DNA from: an uncultured Bacteroidota bacterium
GTDB taxonomy: Bacteria; Bacteroidota; Bacteroidia; 2-12-FULL-35-15
Length of the DNA: 64,000 nucleotides
Assembly: GCA_903847205.1 (NCBI GenBank)
Contig: CAINDA010000045.1
Coordinates: 248,001 to 312,000 of the forward strand
Reading direction: 5' to 3'
The translations under genes were made by a program, and so were the position numbers. Shown here piece after piece: positions 27,588 through 36,732 of the stretch; within the stretch, counting starts at the first letter, position 1, and each line of letters opens with the position of its first letter. The notes below the pieces were generated by a model. That model ran no database searches, was not told the origin of the DNA, and saw nothing but the letters and a program-made list of their open reading frames with translations.

Positions 27588-30104
27588 TTATTTTACTACC
27601 AAAACTTTCTTCGTGTAAGTTATGCCGTTGGTATGTATCCTGAATAAGTAAATGCCATTCATAAACGGGCTCATATCAATAATTTTACTGCAGTCTTTAG
27701 TGCAGTCATCTGCCTTTTCACTGTAAACCAACTGCCCCAGATCATTCATTATTTCAATAAGAGTCTCTTTACTTTTCTCCACAAAATTAATTGTAATGCT
27801 GCTGCTCGCTGGATTTGGATAAATACTCAAAACATCATTATTTATTAACGGATTTATACCTGTAGTAGTTATAACAAGCGGCACAGAGCTTGTTGAACAT
27901 CCAAATGTACTTGTAACAATCACCGTGTAAGTTCCACTTGCGGCAACAGTGTAGGTTTGGCTGACTTCACCATTTATCAATACGCCGTTTAAATACCATT
28001 GATTTCCAAAAGAAGCGCTTGATGTTAAAATATTTCCGTTTGCTGTAATTACTGGGATTGCAGGGTCAGAATTAACTGTTACAGTTGCAACTGCGGATTG
28101 ACTGCATCCATTGGTTGTGCCGGTAACGGTGTAACTGGTAGTGGAAGCAGGAGTTATGCTGAGGCTTGAATCAACAGATCCCGTGTTCCAGCTGTAAGCA
28201 GCAGCTCCGCTTCCAGCAATGGAAGCAGTCTGTCCTGCGCAGATAGTCTGCGAACTCACAGTTAAATTCGGCAGTGCTTTTACAGTTATTGTTTTTGAAA
28301 ACACTGCACTGCTGCCTCCGGAATTCGTTGCTGTCAAGCTGATAGTGTGGGTTCCGTCAGCCGCATAAGTCACTGAAGGATTTTGTAAAGATGATATTGG
28401 AGGTGTACCGCCCGCCATTACCCAGCTCCAGGAAGTAGGTGAATTAGTTGAAACATCTGTAAGTGCTACAGACTGGCCCGCACAGACAGTTGATGAAGAT
28501 GTATTGAAATTTGCAACGGGGGGAGTAACTGCAGGACCGCTTATCTTAAAAGAATAAATTCGTGTGGCTGGACTATTTGATACGCAATACTCTCCCGTAT
28601 GCCAAAAGGTTTGTCCGTCGGGGTCAAGCATTAAATGCGTGTAATCCCCGTCACGAGCACCGCATGTGGTTAACGACGAAGTTGAGGCAATTGCAGTCTG
28701 CTCAGCAAAAGTCATTTGATTTAATGGATCAGATTTCAGTCTTCCTGTATAACGCAGGCTTAAATAATTAGGTGCGGTGCTTCCTGAAGTGCAGTATGCC
28801 ATTCCGATATTTCCATTGTCATCCATACCTATACTGCCCATCCAGCGGTTTAAAGCATCTGGTGCAAGTGTCGACTGCTGGTAGATGCTCCATACATTGG
28901 TGTTTTGATCCTGGCGTAATTCATACCATCTGATGCCTGTCTGGCTTGCACTTATTTTAACAGCATGGCAGATGGTTACAGTATTATATCCATTCCATCT
29001 TCTGTACTGTGCCCTGTAATTAAGCACTCCAGCAATTGCATCTATTTTTTGAGAAGTTCCAGGCTGAGGAATATCATTCCAGTTGGGATTAAAAGATGCA
29101 GCATCAAAAGGTATGGTAGCTATTGTTTGATCGCTTGCTATTGTAGTGTTGGCAGGGGTTGTAAAATCTACATGCATTTTCCAAATTCTAAGCTGGTCTT
29201 GCGGTGCTCCCCAGCTGTCGTCCTCATAAGAGAAAATAGGGCAGTAAGTAACTGTTGACGGAGGCAGCTGGCTGTCGCTTGCATCACCGGCAAGTGGACA
29301 AAAAAATCCTCCAGTAATGGGACTTGGCAGTGTTTTTACAATCATTCCTGCTGCAGAATTACCAGCTAACATTTTTGTTCTGTCGAATACAACTATTTTT
29401 GGAGTAGTATAATTTGAGGTCATGTAATATCCATCCGACCATATTGAAAACTTAGGGTAATCAGGTGTATCGCTCGCAGCAGGAACATAAGTGAAAATGT
29501 AATATGTTCCTGTTGCATCATTGGTAGTTGAAATGGCAATATGAATTTTATTACTGTTGTCAGTTACCTGGAACTGCATAATAAACCAACGGTCTGCCGC
29601 CTTATCATAAAGAACAATAGGATCACCGTCATCCAGGCTGCCTGGCCAAAATGTTTTTAAATCTTTTGCGGCAATTAAAGGTGCACCCGTTGATTTGTTA
29701 TAAACACGAAACGATAAATTAACGGCTTGAGCATATTGTGTTAATCCTGCAGAACCTGTCGGATCAGGCGGACAGCTGTTGCCTGCCTGCCCCTGCCAGT
29801 TTTGAACAGTGGATGACATTGATTTTGAACCATGAGCTAATTGTAGAGCTTTATCTTCATTTTGAGCATGGAGGTTTGTAATAGGCGGTAAATGTCTTCT
29901 GTCATGATCGTCATCCGACTCTTTAAATATACCTGTTTCAAGAGCATCAGGTAAATCCCTTACTGCTTTAGAAATTTCAAAACTCGAACATTTGATAAAT
30001 GATACATCTTTATCATTTTTTTCATTGCCTTGGTTTTGCACACTCTGTGCAGACAATCCATTTAAAAATAGTAATCCGCTGATAAGTAATATTGATTTTT
30101 TCAT
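27588..30104 (-). CDS. Large T9SS type A protein with PKD and Ig-like domains
   Basis: An 838-residue secreted protein with a signal peptide (LLFLNGLSAQ). Residues about 100-525 form a propeller-like region (SCPPDPTGSAGLTQYAQAVN, DPIVLYDKAADRWFIMQFQV, FSIWSDGYYMTSNYTTPKIV, GSIGMDDNGNIGMAYC, DYTHLMLDPDGQTFWHTGEY) reminiscent of sialidase-like folds, but I see no clear Asp-box set or catalytic residues. A PKD domain (SWSWVMAGGTPPISSLQNPS) and two Ig-like units follow, then a type A sorting domain (LSIYPNPASSSITINF, MNGIYLFRIHTNG). The sorting domain carries a C-x3-C pair (DDCTKDCSK) shared with the phospholipase D protein. The function is unknown. Confidence 0.83.
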   Translation of the reverse strand: MKKSILLISGLLFLNGLSAQSVQNQGNEKNDKDVSFIKCSSFEISKAVRDLPDALETGIFKESDDDHDRRHLPPITNLHAQNEDKALQLAHGSKSMSSTVQNWQGQAGNSCPPDPTGSAGLTQYAQAVNLSFRVYNKSTGAPLIAAKDLKTFWPGSLDDGDPIVLYDKAADRWFIMQFQVTDNSNKIHIAISTTNDATGTYYIFTYVPAASDTPDYPKFSIWSDGYYMTSNYTTPKIVVFDRTKMLAGNSAAGMIVKTLPSPITGGFFCPLAGDASDSQLPPSTVTYCPIFSYEDDSWGAPQDQLRIWKMHVDFTTPANTTIASDQTIATIPFDAASFNPNWNDIPQPGTSQKIDAIAGVLNYRAQYRRWNGYNTVTICHAVKISASQTGIRWYELRQDQNTNVWSIYQQSTLAPDALNRWMGSIGMDDNGNIGMAYCTSGSTAPNYLSLRYTGRLKSDPLNQMTFAEQTAIASTSSLTTCGARDGDYTHLMLDPDGQTFWHTGEYCVSNSPATRIYSFKISGPAVTPPVANFNTSSSTVCAGQSVALTDVSTNSPTSWSWVMAGGTPPISSLQNPSVTYAADGTHTISLTATNSGGSSAVFSKTITVKALPNLTVSSQTICAGQTASIAGSGAAAYSWNTGSVDSSLSITPASTTSYTVTGTTNGCSQSAVATVTVNSDPAIPVITANGNILTSSASFGNQWYLNGVLINGEVSQTYTVAASGTYTVIVTSTFGCSTSSVPLVITTTGINPLINNDVLSIYPNPASSSITINFVEKSKETLIEIMNDLGQLVYSEKADDCTKDCSKIIDMSPFMNGIYLFRIHTNGITYTKKVLVVK

Positions 30105-30491
30105 TTCATAATATTTATACGTTTGTAAAATTTAAGTTCTTAGCATAGGTGAAGAGGAAACAAAATTCTATTTTTGAATCTGTGCTTTTTTAAACTGTGT
30201 TTTTTATTTAACCAGCTGAACTTTCGCTGGGAGAAAAATTCTCTGCGGATTTGTAACTCGATAAGGAGTTTTAATGAGGCGGGCTGCGTGAGAAGACTTA
30301 CTCTAAATATTTTTTTCATTGACTCGATTTCTTATAATGAAGATATATTTTAAATCTGTTGAAATTTTGTAGCAATTCTGTTCTCCTGTCGTTACTTATG
30401 TTCTCAACAGTATCTCTACAGAATCTGAAAATATATTTGTAAAATAATTTTAGAATCTTTTTTCTCTTTTCTAATTAAATATTTTTTGCAA
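30105..30491. other. Divergent intergenic region, 387 bp
   Basis: No gene is visible. A less AT-rich patch lies around 30210-30290. A hairpin AACCAGCTG...GCTGGG is possible near 30211-30231. Near the ATG at 30492 there is TATTTTTTG, one base too long for the -7 consensus. Promoters for both flanking secreted-protein genes are expected here. Confidence 0.4.
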
Positions 30492-31727
30492 ATGAAAAAT
30501 GTATTTCTATTTCTCACTTTATTTTTGTCTGATTTTATTTTCGGGCAGACAAAAATTTTATTCGATGCTGCAAAAGCTGAATCAGCTGGCAATGCCGATT
30601 GGGTTATTGATGCCGATTTGCATAATATCGGATTCAGCAATGGCCCGGCTGTTGTCGGCTCAGGAAATGAATCTAATCCGCAGCGGTTTCCCAGCCCTGC
30701 GCAATCTAACATCACGAGCAGCACTCCTGAAACCTACTGGAATGGCTCTCTTTCTTCATGGGGTATCGACTGTGTAAAAAAAGGTTATTCAGTTGAAACG
30801 CTTCCTTATAATGTTTCAATTACGTACGGAAATACGTCAAATGTTCAGGACTTGTCAAATTATAAAGTATTTGTTGTAGACGAACCCAATATTGTTTTTA
30901 CGGCTGTTGAAAAAACTGCAATCATGCATTTTGTTCAGAACGGAGGAGGATTGTTTATGATATCAGATCATGTAGTATCTGACAGAAATAACGATGGATG
31001 GGATTCTCCGCACATCTGGAATGATTTAATGAAAAACAATACAGTCCAGAATAATCCTTTCGGGATAACATTTGATTCTGCAAATTTTTCTGAAACTTCA
31101 ACTAACATTCCTTCACTGCCGAATGATTCTCTGCTTCATGGGCCAATGGGAAATGTAACAGAAGTAATGTGGTCAAACGGAACTTCAATGACACTGAATA
31201 CTTCTCAAAATAGTTCAGTAAAAGGAGTTGTTTACAAAACAGGATCAACATTTGGAAATTCAAATGTAATGATGGCTTATGCACGCTTCGGGCAGGGAAA
31301 AATCGCCGCTTTAGGCGACAGTTCTCCCCCTGATGACGGCACAGGTGATCCAAATGATGTTTTATACAATGGATGGACCTTGGATGCAAATGGCAATCAT
31401 GAAAGATTGATAATGAACGCAACCATTTGGCTGGCAGCTTCAAATACCATGACAACGGGAGTCACAAACATTGAGGACAATGCATCGATACGTTTTTATC
31501 CAAATCCTTTCAATACCTCGGCCACCCTTGAATTCGAAACCAATCAAAAAAATTACAATACTACTCTTAGTATTTTTGATATTGTCGGAAAAGAAATCAA
31601 ACGAATAGATAATATAGGTAATAACAGCGTTACTGTTGAAAAGGGAGAATTAAATCAAGGTGTTTATTTTTATAACTTATATAACGCAGAAAAAATAATC
31701 GGCAGAGGAAAGTTTATTATTAATTGA
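30492..31727 (+). CDS. T9SS type A protein with GATase-like domain
   Basis: The ATG at 30492 (MKNVFLFLTLFLSDFIFGQ) is chosen over a TTG at 30486, giving 411 residues. Residues about 20-315 look like a class I glutamine-amidotransferase-like alpha/beta fold of the DUF4350 kind: KILFDAAKAESAGNADWVID, YKVFVVDEPNIVFTAVEK, VQNGGGLFMISDHVVSD and GQGKIAALGDSSPPDDGTG. The nucleophile Cys of true amidotransferases is not seen at the expected turn. A linker and a type A sorting domain end the protein (IRFYPNPFNTSATLEF, LNQGVYFYNLY). Its stop codon touches the stop of the convergent gene with no gap. Confidence 0.8.
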   Translation: MKNVFLFLTLFLSDFIFGQTKILFDAAKAESAGNADWVIDADLHNIGFSNGPAVVGSGNESNPQRFPSPAQSNITSSTPETYWNGSLSSWGIDCVKKGYSVETLPYNVSITYGNTSNVQDLSNYKVFVVDEPNIVFTAVEKTAIMHFVQNGGGLFMISDHVVSDRNNDGWDSPHIWNDLMKNNTVQNNPFGITFDSANFSETSTNIPSLPNDSLLHGPMGNVTEVMWSNGTSMTLNTSQNSSVKGVVYKTGSTFGNSNVMMAYARFGQGKIAALGDSSPPDDGTGDPNDVLYNGWTLDANGNHERLIMNATIWLAASNTMTTGVTNIEDNASIRFYPNPFNTSATLEFETNQKNYNTTLSIFDIVGKEIKRIDNIGNNSVTVEKGELNQGVYFYNLYNAEKIIGRGKFIIN

Positions 31728-34403
31728 TTAATGAACAATACTTACAATTCCAATGTAATTATGAGCTTCCCCTGAAGTTTCTGATAGTTGTGCTTTCCAA
31801 ACATATACATCTGTCTCTTCATACTTAGTACCGTTTTTTACTTTTCCATCCCAGCCTTTAGTCATGTCTGTGGAATAGAAACATAGATTTCCCCACCTGT
31901 CAAATACCCATAAATTAAAAGTGGCAGGATCCCAGCCTGTTCCTTTAGGAAGAAAAACATCGTTTATTCCGTTATCATTTGGAGTAAATGCATTCGGGGA
32001 ATAAAAGGTAAATCCGTAAGTAATTTTGACTACATGTTTAACACTGTCGATACATCCTTTATCACTAACAACAGTGAGCACAACAGGGTAATCACCAACA
32101 CTTTCATAAATATGTGTGGGGTTTTTTACCCCTGAAAAAGTTGTATCTCCGAAAGACCAATGCCAGTTCGAAATAGTTCCCTGAAGAACTGTACTGTGAT
32201 CGGTAAAATTAATACTTGAATTATAGATGTCTGTTATTACAGGGTCGCTGTCAAATGCTGCCTGGGGTATTGGAAATACAGAAATGTAATTATTTTTCGA
32301 AAAGGAATTAATGCAGCCATTAGAAGAAGTAACTCTTAAATCGATATTGTAATTGCCTGCATTCGGAAAACAATGCTGGGGATTTTGACTTGATGAAGAA
32401 GAGTTATCTCCAAAGCTCCAAAGCCAGTTTGAAATACTTCCTCCCTGAACAATGGAGCTGTCCGTAAAATTTACACATACCGGAGCGCATCCTGATAATT
32501 TATCTGCAGAAAAATTTACAACCGGAGATGGTGCAATAATAACGGCTGCACTGTCCTGTGCAGACACTACTGTACAGCCGTCAGTTAAAGTAACTGTATA
32601 TGATGTGCTGGCTGTGGGACTAACAGAAATACTGCTCCCTGTTATATTTCCCGGCGTCCATGAATAGCTGTAATTGCCGTTACCGCCTATTCCTGATGCA
32701 GTAAGATTTGCAGAACCGCCCAGGCATATTGAGGTGCCGGCAGTGCTTACGGCCAAAGGCTGTAAAATAAAAATAGCGGCTGTGTCAGGCAGAGAAATAC
32801 ATCCATGAGCATCAGTTGCTGTTACAGAATATGTTGTGCTTGCAATTGGTGTAGAGTTATATGTCTGACCAATAAAAGCTCCGTTATTCCAGTTATAAGA
32901 ATAGGGAGCTGTTCCACTTGATGCATTTGCTGTTATGGATGACGTCTGTCCGAAGCAGATAGACTGCCCGTTTGCTGTTACAGTTACCTGAGTCGGGTTT
33001 GTTAGAAGTGTGCATACTGAATCACGGCATCCGGCAGAATCTGTAGCAACAACACAATAGTTTCCTGCGCCGATATTATTTATTGATAAACCAGTTTGTC
33101 CGGTACTCCATAAATAAGTAATTGGTGATGTACCTCCGTTTGATGATGCTGTTATTGTTCCATCGGCGCCGCCGAAACAAGTCGGCATCACTGTCGTCGT
33201 TGAAGCAGCAATACCATTGGGATTTGTAATAACTATTGCAGTAGTTGACGCTGGGCAGCTGTTAGGTACAGTTACAATATATGTCCCTGCACTTAATCCG
33301 GTAATTGTCTGCGCAGTCTGTCCGCCGGGAGCCCACGCATACGTGAATGGACCGGAACCGCCCAAAACATGCGCTGTTGCAGAGCCATCATTAGCACCGG
33401 GGCAGGTAACCGGCGTTACTGTTGTATATACAGAATAAATAGTAACAGGAATTGAAACAGAGCCTGGGGCATTGCAGGGTCCGCTTGCAGTAAGGGTTAC
33501 AGAATAGACTCCCGGCGCAGAAAAAGAATGGGACGGGTTTGGAAGGGTGGATGTATTAGAAACCCCGGAACCCGGATCGCCGAAGTTCCATAAATATCCC
33601 GTCGGACAAAGGATGGAGGTATTCGTGAAATTTAAAACGTTAACGCTTGCGCATGCGTAGGTAAAGCTGGCAGCATTTGGCGGTGCATTATCAATTAAGA
33701 TATCATCTATAGCTATCCCGTCAAAGCTGTTGCAAGTGGTGCCGCTTCCAAAAAGAAAGCGAAAGCGCACGCTTGGCTGGCCTGCCAATGAAGCCATACA
33801 GTGTTTTGCTGTTAACCAGCCTGCACTTCCATTACCGCCCTGACAGGAACCAGCAGTAGGCCCTATGCGTCCGGTCCACCCGTGTTTAGGGGTAGTGGAT
33901 GGCAGATTAGTTACGTTGTTATAATCATACCAATGATCATTCAAACAATCAACCGGGTCACCGTAAATGCCTACATTGGTCCACGTGGTTCCGCCATTCA
34001 AAGAGGATTGCAGTACTAAACCATCGTATTTCCATTCATCTTCCCAGAAAATTTTGAAGGAGATCCATGGATAAGTAACTGTGCTGAAATCAAAGCAGGG
34101 GCTCATTATCCATGATAATTCGCCGTAATTATAAAAAGATCCGGTTAAACCGCCGACAACCCAGCATTTTGTGCCTCCTCCGGCGCCTGAAATTGTTGCA
34201 TGCGACGGCGTACCCCAGGCCCAGTCGGAATTCGTACCGCCTGAAGTCCAGGCAGGACCTGTTTCAAAACCTTCAGTATAGGGGAAAGTGGAAATAAAAG
34301 TGCCGCATTGTGATAAGCTTTGTTTAGGCATAAAAATGCATAAACAAAACAAAAGTAGAATATGAATCACGGATGCCTTAATAATTACCCCTTTTGCAAA
34401 CAT
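31728..34403 (-). CDS. T9SS type B protein: MAM-like, SprB-like and PKD repeats
   Basis: An 891-residue paralogue of the protein at 15584. The first 240 residues of the mature parts are very similar (SDWAWGTPSH, WISFKIFWEDEWKYDG, AGSCQGGNGSAGWLTAKHCM, FDGIAIDDILIDNA). This copy then has a PKD domain, about four SprB-like/Ig repeats (TCPGANDGSATAHVLGGSGP, TCFGGADGTITASSNGGTSP), two more PKD domains (NWLWSFGDNSSSSSQNPQH, NWHWSFGDTTFSGVKNPTH) and a gliding-motility-type C-terminal domain (YSPNAFTPNDNGINDVFLP, VFDRWGNLCFYS). It is probably a large surface adhesin. The extra repeats make it almost twice as long as its relative. Confidence 0.87.
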   Translation of the reverse strand: MFAKGVIIKASVIHILLLFCLCIFMPKQSLSQCGTFISTFPYTEGFETGPAWTSGGTNSDWAWGTPSHATISGAGGGTKCWVVGGLTGSFYNYGELSWIMSPCFDFSTVTYPWISFKIFWEDEWKYDGLVLQSSLNGGTTWTNVGIYGDPVDCLNDHWYDYNNVTNLPSTTPKHGWTGRIGPTAGSCQGGNGSAGWLTAKHCMASLAGQPSVRFRFLFGSGTTCNSFDGIAIDDILIDNAPPNAASFTYACASVNVLNFTNTSILCPTGYLWNFGDPGSGVSNTSTLPNPSHSFSAPGVYSVTLTASGPCNAPGSVSIPVTIYSVYTTVTPVTCPGANDGSATAHVLGGSGPFTYAWAPGGQTAQTITGLSAGTYIVTVPNSCPASTTAIVITNPNGIAASTTTVMPTCFGGADGTITASSNGGTSPITYLWSTGQTGLSINNIGAGNYCVVATDSAGCRDSVCTLLTNPTQVTVTANGQSICFGQTSSITANASSGTAPYSYNWNNGAFIGQTYNSTPIASTTYSVTATDAHGCISLPDTAAIFILQPLAVSTAGTSICLGGSANLTASGIGGNGNYSYSWTPGNITGSSISVSPTASTSYTVTLTDGCTVVSAQDSAAVIIAPSPVVNFSADKLSGCAPVCVNFTDSSIVQGGSISNWLWSFGDNSSSSSQNPQHCFPNAGNYNIDLRVTSSNGCINSFSKNNYISVFPIPQAAFDSDPVITDIYNSSINFTDHSTVLQGTISNWHWSFGDTTFSGVKNPTHIYESVGDYPVVLTVVSDKGCIDSVKHVVKITYGFTFYSPNAFTPNDNGINDVFLPKGTGWDPATFNLWVFDRWGNLCFYSTDMTKGWDGKVKNGTKYEETDVYVWKAQLSETSGEAHNYIGIVSIVH

Positions 34404-34861
34404 CTATTGTATAATTTTATTGAATTTGAAATTAACTTTAGAATATAGTTATCCGAAATTCATAATCAGCAAGTTTAACGAAAAAAACTTTCAGTTTAAA
34501 CTTTAAAGGGATTTGTTTTTTTGTTTACCGAACTGTTTTTATCAAAGGTCATTTTAGATTCTGAGGCAAATTTGTAGTTTTTTGATAAATGAAAAAAATT
34601 GAAAATCCCCAATGAATATTTATTAATACGGTAATATTAGTTTAAGAATTTGTTTACTATTAAATCTTCATCAGGCAGTTGAAAATTGATATGTTAAAAA
34701 TAAATGTGAGTATTCGAACGTGTTAATGCATAGAAGTTAAAAATTATAATGCCTAAATCATTTATTTTTTTACATTTTTAATTAGTAATTAATTAAAAGT
34801 TAATCAGTGCTTTCGATTTATTTTTTTAATTTTAGTTCCTTAAATATTTAATTAAAACGTT
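34404..34861. other. Divergent intergenic region, 458 bp
   Basis: Very AT-rich, with no gene, hairpin or clear consensus promoter that I can defend. It should contain promoters for the type B protein (minus) and for the pyrimidine-degradation cluster (plus). Confidence 0.4.
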
Positions 34862-36241
34862 ATGTCTTTACTTATTAAAAACGGAAGGGTAATTACTGCA
34901 GCTGACGATTATACTGCGGACATTTTTATTGAAAATGAAAAAATAAAACTCATAGGAAAAAACCTGGAAGTAAAAGCTGATAAGGTTATTGATGCCGCTG
35001 GCAAATTAATTTTCCCTGGCGGTATTGATCCTCATGTCCATCTAGATATGCCTTTCATGGGCACTTATTCAAGTGACAATTATGAAACCGGAACCCGTGC
35101 CGCTCTTTTCGGAGGCACAACAATGGTCATTGATTTTATCCTTCAGACTCAGGGTAAATCATTGCACGACGCGCTGGGCGAGTGGAAAGGCCGTTCGGAT
35201 GGCAATGCAGTCGGCGACTATTCGTTTCACATGGCCGTCACTGATTTTAATGAAAATACAAAAGCTGAAATTAAAGAAATAATTGAAAAAGAAGGCATTA
35301 CTTCTTTTAAAACGTTCATGGCTTACAAAGGCGCATTGATGATAGATGACAGACAGATGGTGGGGTTGATGAATGAAGTGAAAAAACAGGGAGGCATGGT
35401 TACCACTCACGCCACTAACGGCGACATGATTGATTACCTCGTTGCCAAACATAAATCCGAAGGAAAACTTTCTCCGCTTTATCATTACATTTCTCAGCCT
35501 GAAATTACTGAATCAGAAGCCAGCAATAGGTTTGCAGACATGGCTCATCATACAGGAGTGCCCTCTTATATCGTTCATATGACCTGCGAAGGCGCACTGA
35601 ATCATATAAGAGACGCTGCAAAAAGAAATCAAAAAGTTTTTGTTGAAACCTGTATTCAATATTTGGTTCTCGATGCATCCCTTTACGACAAAGGATTTGA
35701 ATCCGCCAAATGGGTGATGAGTCCGCCATTGAGAGAGAAAAAAGATCAGGCCGCATTATGGGCAGGGATTAACCAGGGAACAGTTCAGGTGGTTGCTACT
35801 GATCACTGCCCGTTTATGTGGGAGCAGAAAAAAATGGGTGAAAAAGATTTTTCAAAAATCCCCAACGGACATCCTGCTATTGAACACCGGATGGAATTAT
35901 TATTTTCTGAAGGTGTAAAAAAAGACAGAATAAGTTTAAATAAATTTGTGGAAGTAACGTCCACAAATGCCGCCAAAATTTTTGGGATGTATCCTGAGAA
36001 AGGTACTATTGCCATAGGCTCCGATGCCGATTTAGTGATTTTTGATCCCAATGAAAAACATACAATTTCTGTAAACACACATCACATGAACTGCGATTAC
36101 TCCGGCTATGAAGGATGGGAAATAACAGGTAAATGCAAAACAATAATTTTAAGAGGCAAAGTTGCTGTTGATGATAATAAATTGCTCGTTGATAAAGGAT
36201 ACGGGAAATTTATTAAACGGAAAAAGGTTTCTATAGTTTAA
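34862..36241 (+). CDS. hydA: Dihydropyrimidinase (D-hydantoinase family)
   Basis: A 459-residue cytoplasmic amidohydrolase that opens the ring of dihydrouracil/dihydrothymine, the second step of reductive pyrimidine breakdown. All metal-site residues are present: H58 and H60 in GGIDPHVHLD, Lys150 in SFKTFMAYKG (the carboxylated Lys bridging two Zn), H183 in TTHATNG, H239 in YIVHMTCEG and D314 in VATDHCPF. The length is normal for the family. It opens a same-strand cluster with beta-ureidopropionase, PreT and PreA, which fixes the substrate class as pyrimidines rather than general hydantoins. The left inverted repeat of a small inserted element begins in its last codons. Confidence 0.94.
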   Translation: MSLLIKNGRVITAADDYTADIFIENEKIKLIGKNLEVKADKVIDAAGKLIFPGGIDPHVHLDMPFMGTYSSDNYETGTRAALFGGTTMVIDFILQTQGKSLHDALGEWKGRSDGNAVGDYSFHMAVTDFNENTKAEIKEIIEKEGITSFKTFMAYKGALMIDDRQMVGLMNEVKKQGGMVTTHATNGDMIDYLVAKHKSEGKLSPLYHYISQPEITESEASNRFADMAHHTGVPSYIVHMTCEGALNHIRDAAKRNQKVFVETCIQYLVLDASLYDKGFESAKWVMSPPLREKKDQAALWAGINQGTVQVVATDHCPFMWEQKKMGEKDFSKIPNGHPAIEHRMELLFSEGVKKDRISLNKFVEVTSTNAAKIFGMYPEKGTIAIGSDADLVIFDPNEKHTISVNTHHMNCDYSGYEGWEITGKCKTIILRGKVAVDDNKLLVDKGYGKFIKRKKVSIV

Positions 36242-36725
36242 AATTAATAGTGAAGAGTTATGAGTATGATAAAAAATAATGACAGCATCGTTGGCAGAAA
36301 ATCATATCATTTTGCTTTATCAATAATTAAACTTTACAAAAATTTAGCAGTTGAAAAGAGAGAGTTTATTTTGTCAAAATAGGTTTTGCGGTCAGGTACT
36401 TCAATAGGTGCTAATATTAACGAGGCTTTAGCTGGAGAATCGAAAAGAGATTTCGTCCATAAAATGAGTATCTCTTTAAAAGAGGCAAGGGAAACTGCTT
36501 ATTGGCTTAACCTTCTTTCTGATAGCGGCTTTATTGAAAAAGAAGGATTCGAAATCTTAATAAACAACTGCAATGAATTAATGAAAATTCTCAGCAGTAT
36601 TATACTCACAACAAAAGAAAAATATTTATCAAAACAACTATAAATATTTATTAAAACACTTTTAACTTTAAATTATAAATTCATATCTAATTTACTCATA
36701 ACTCAAAACTTTTAACTCTAAACTA
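36234..36725. mobile_element. Candidate small element with 33-bp imperfect inverted ends
   Basis: The stretch 36234-36266 is an inverted copy of 36693-36725, with 27 of 33 positions matching and the innermost 12 (GAGTTATGAGTA) exact. The element of about 492 bp fills the gap between hydA and the next gene and contains the broken four-helix-bundle gene. No transposase is present, so it would be non-autonomous. I did not find a clear target-site duplication. The ends resemble the TAACTC-type repeats common between Bacteroidota genes, which is recalled knowledge rather than a search. Confidence 0.55.
36266..36643 (+). pseudogene. Four-helix-bundle (S23-like) protein, amber-interrupted
   Basis: The frame from the ATG at 36266 (or 36260) reads SIVGRKSYHFALSIIKLYK, then LAVEKREFILSK, a TAG at 36380-36382, then VLRSGTSIGANINEALAGES and on to 36643. 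The family normally has Q at the TAG position (LSxQ-LLRSGTSIGAN), so one CAG-to-TAG change explains the break. Without it the protein would be about 125 residues, normal for the S23/four-helix-bundle family first known from 23S rRNA intervening sequences. The downstream part could restart at TTG 36386 but would lack the first helix. The family has no established enzymatic role. Confidence 0.85.
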
Positions 36726-36732
36726 ACTATCT

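Noticed and set aside
30210..30290. tRNA or small RNA in the GC-richer part of the 30.1-30.5 kb gap
   Set aside because: No cloverleaf, CCA end or matching stems could be built.
36386..36643. An intact 85-residue four-helix-bundle protein
   Set aside because: It begins with TTG directly after an in-frame TAG, and the missing N-terminal helix is readable upstream in the same frame, so it is the tail of a broken gene.
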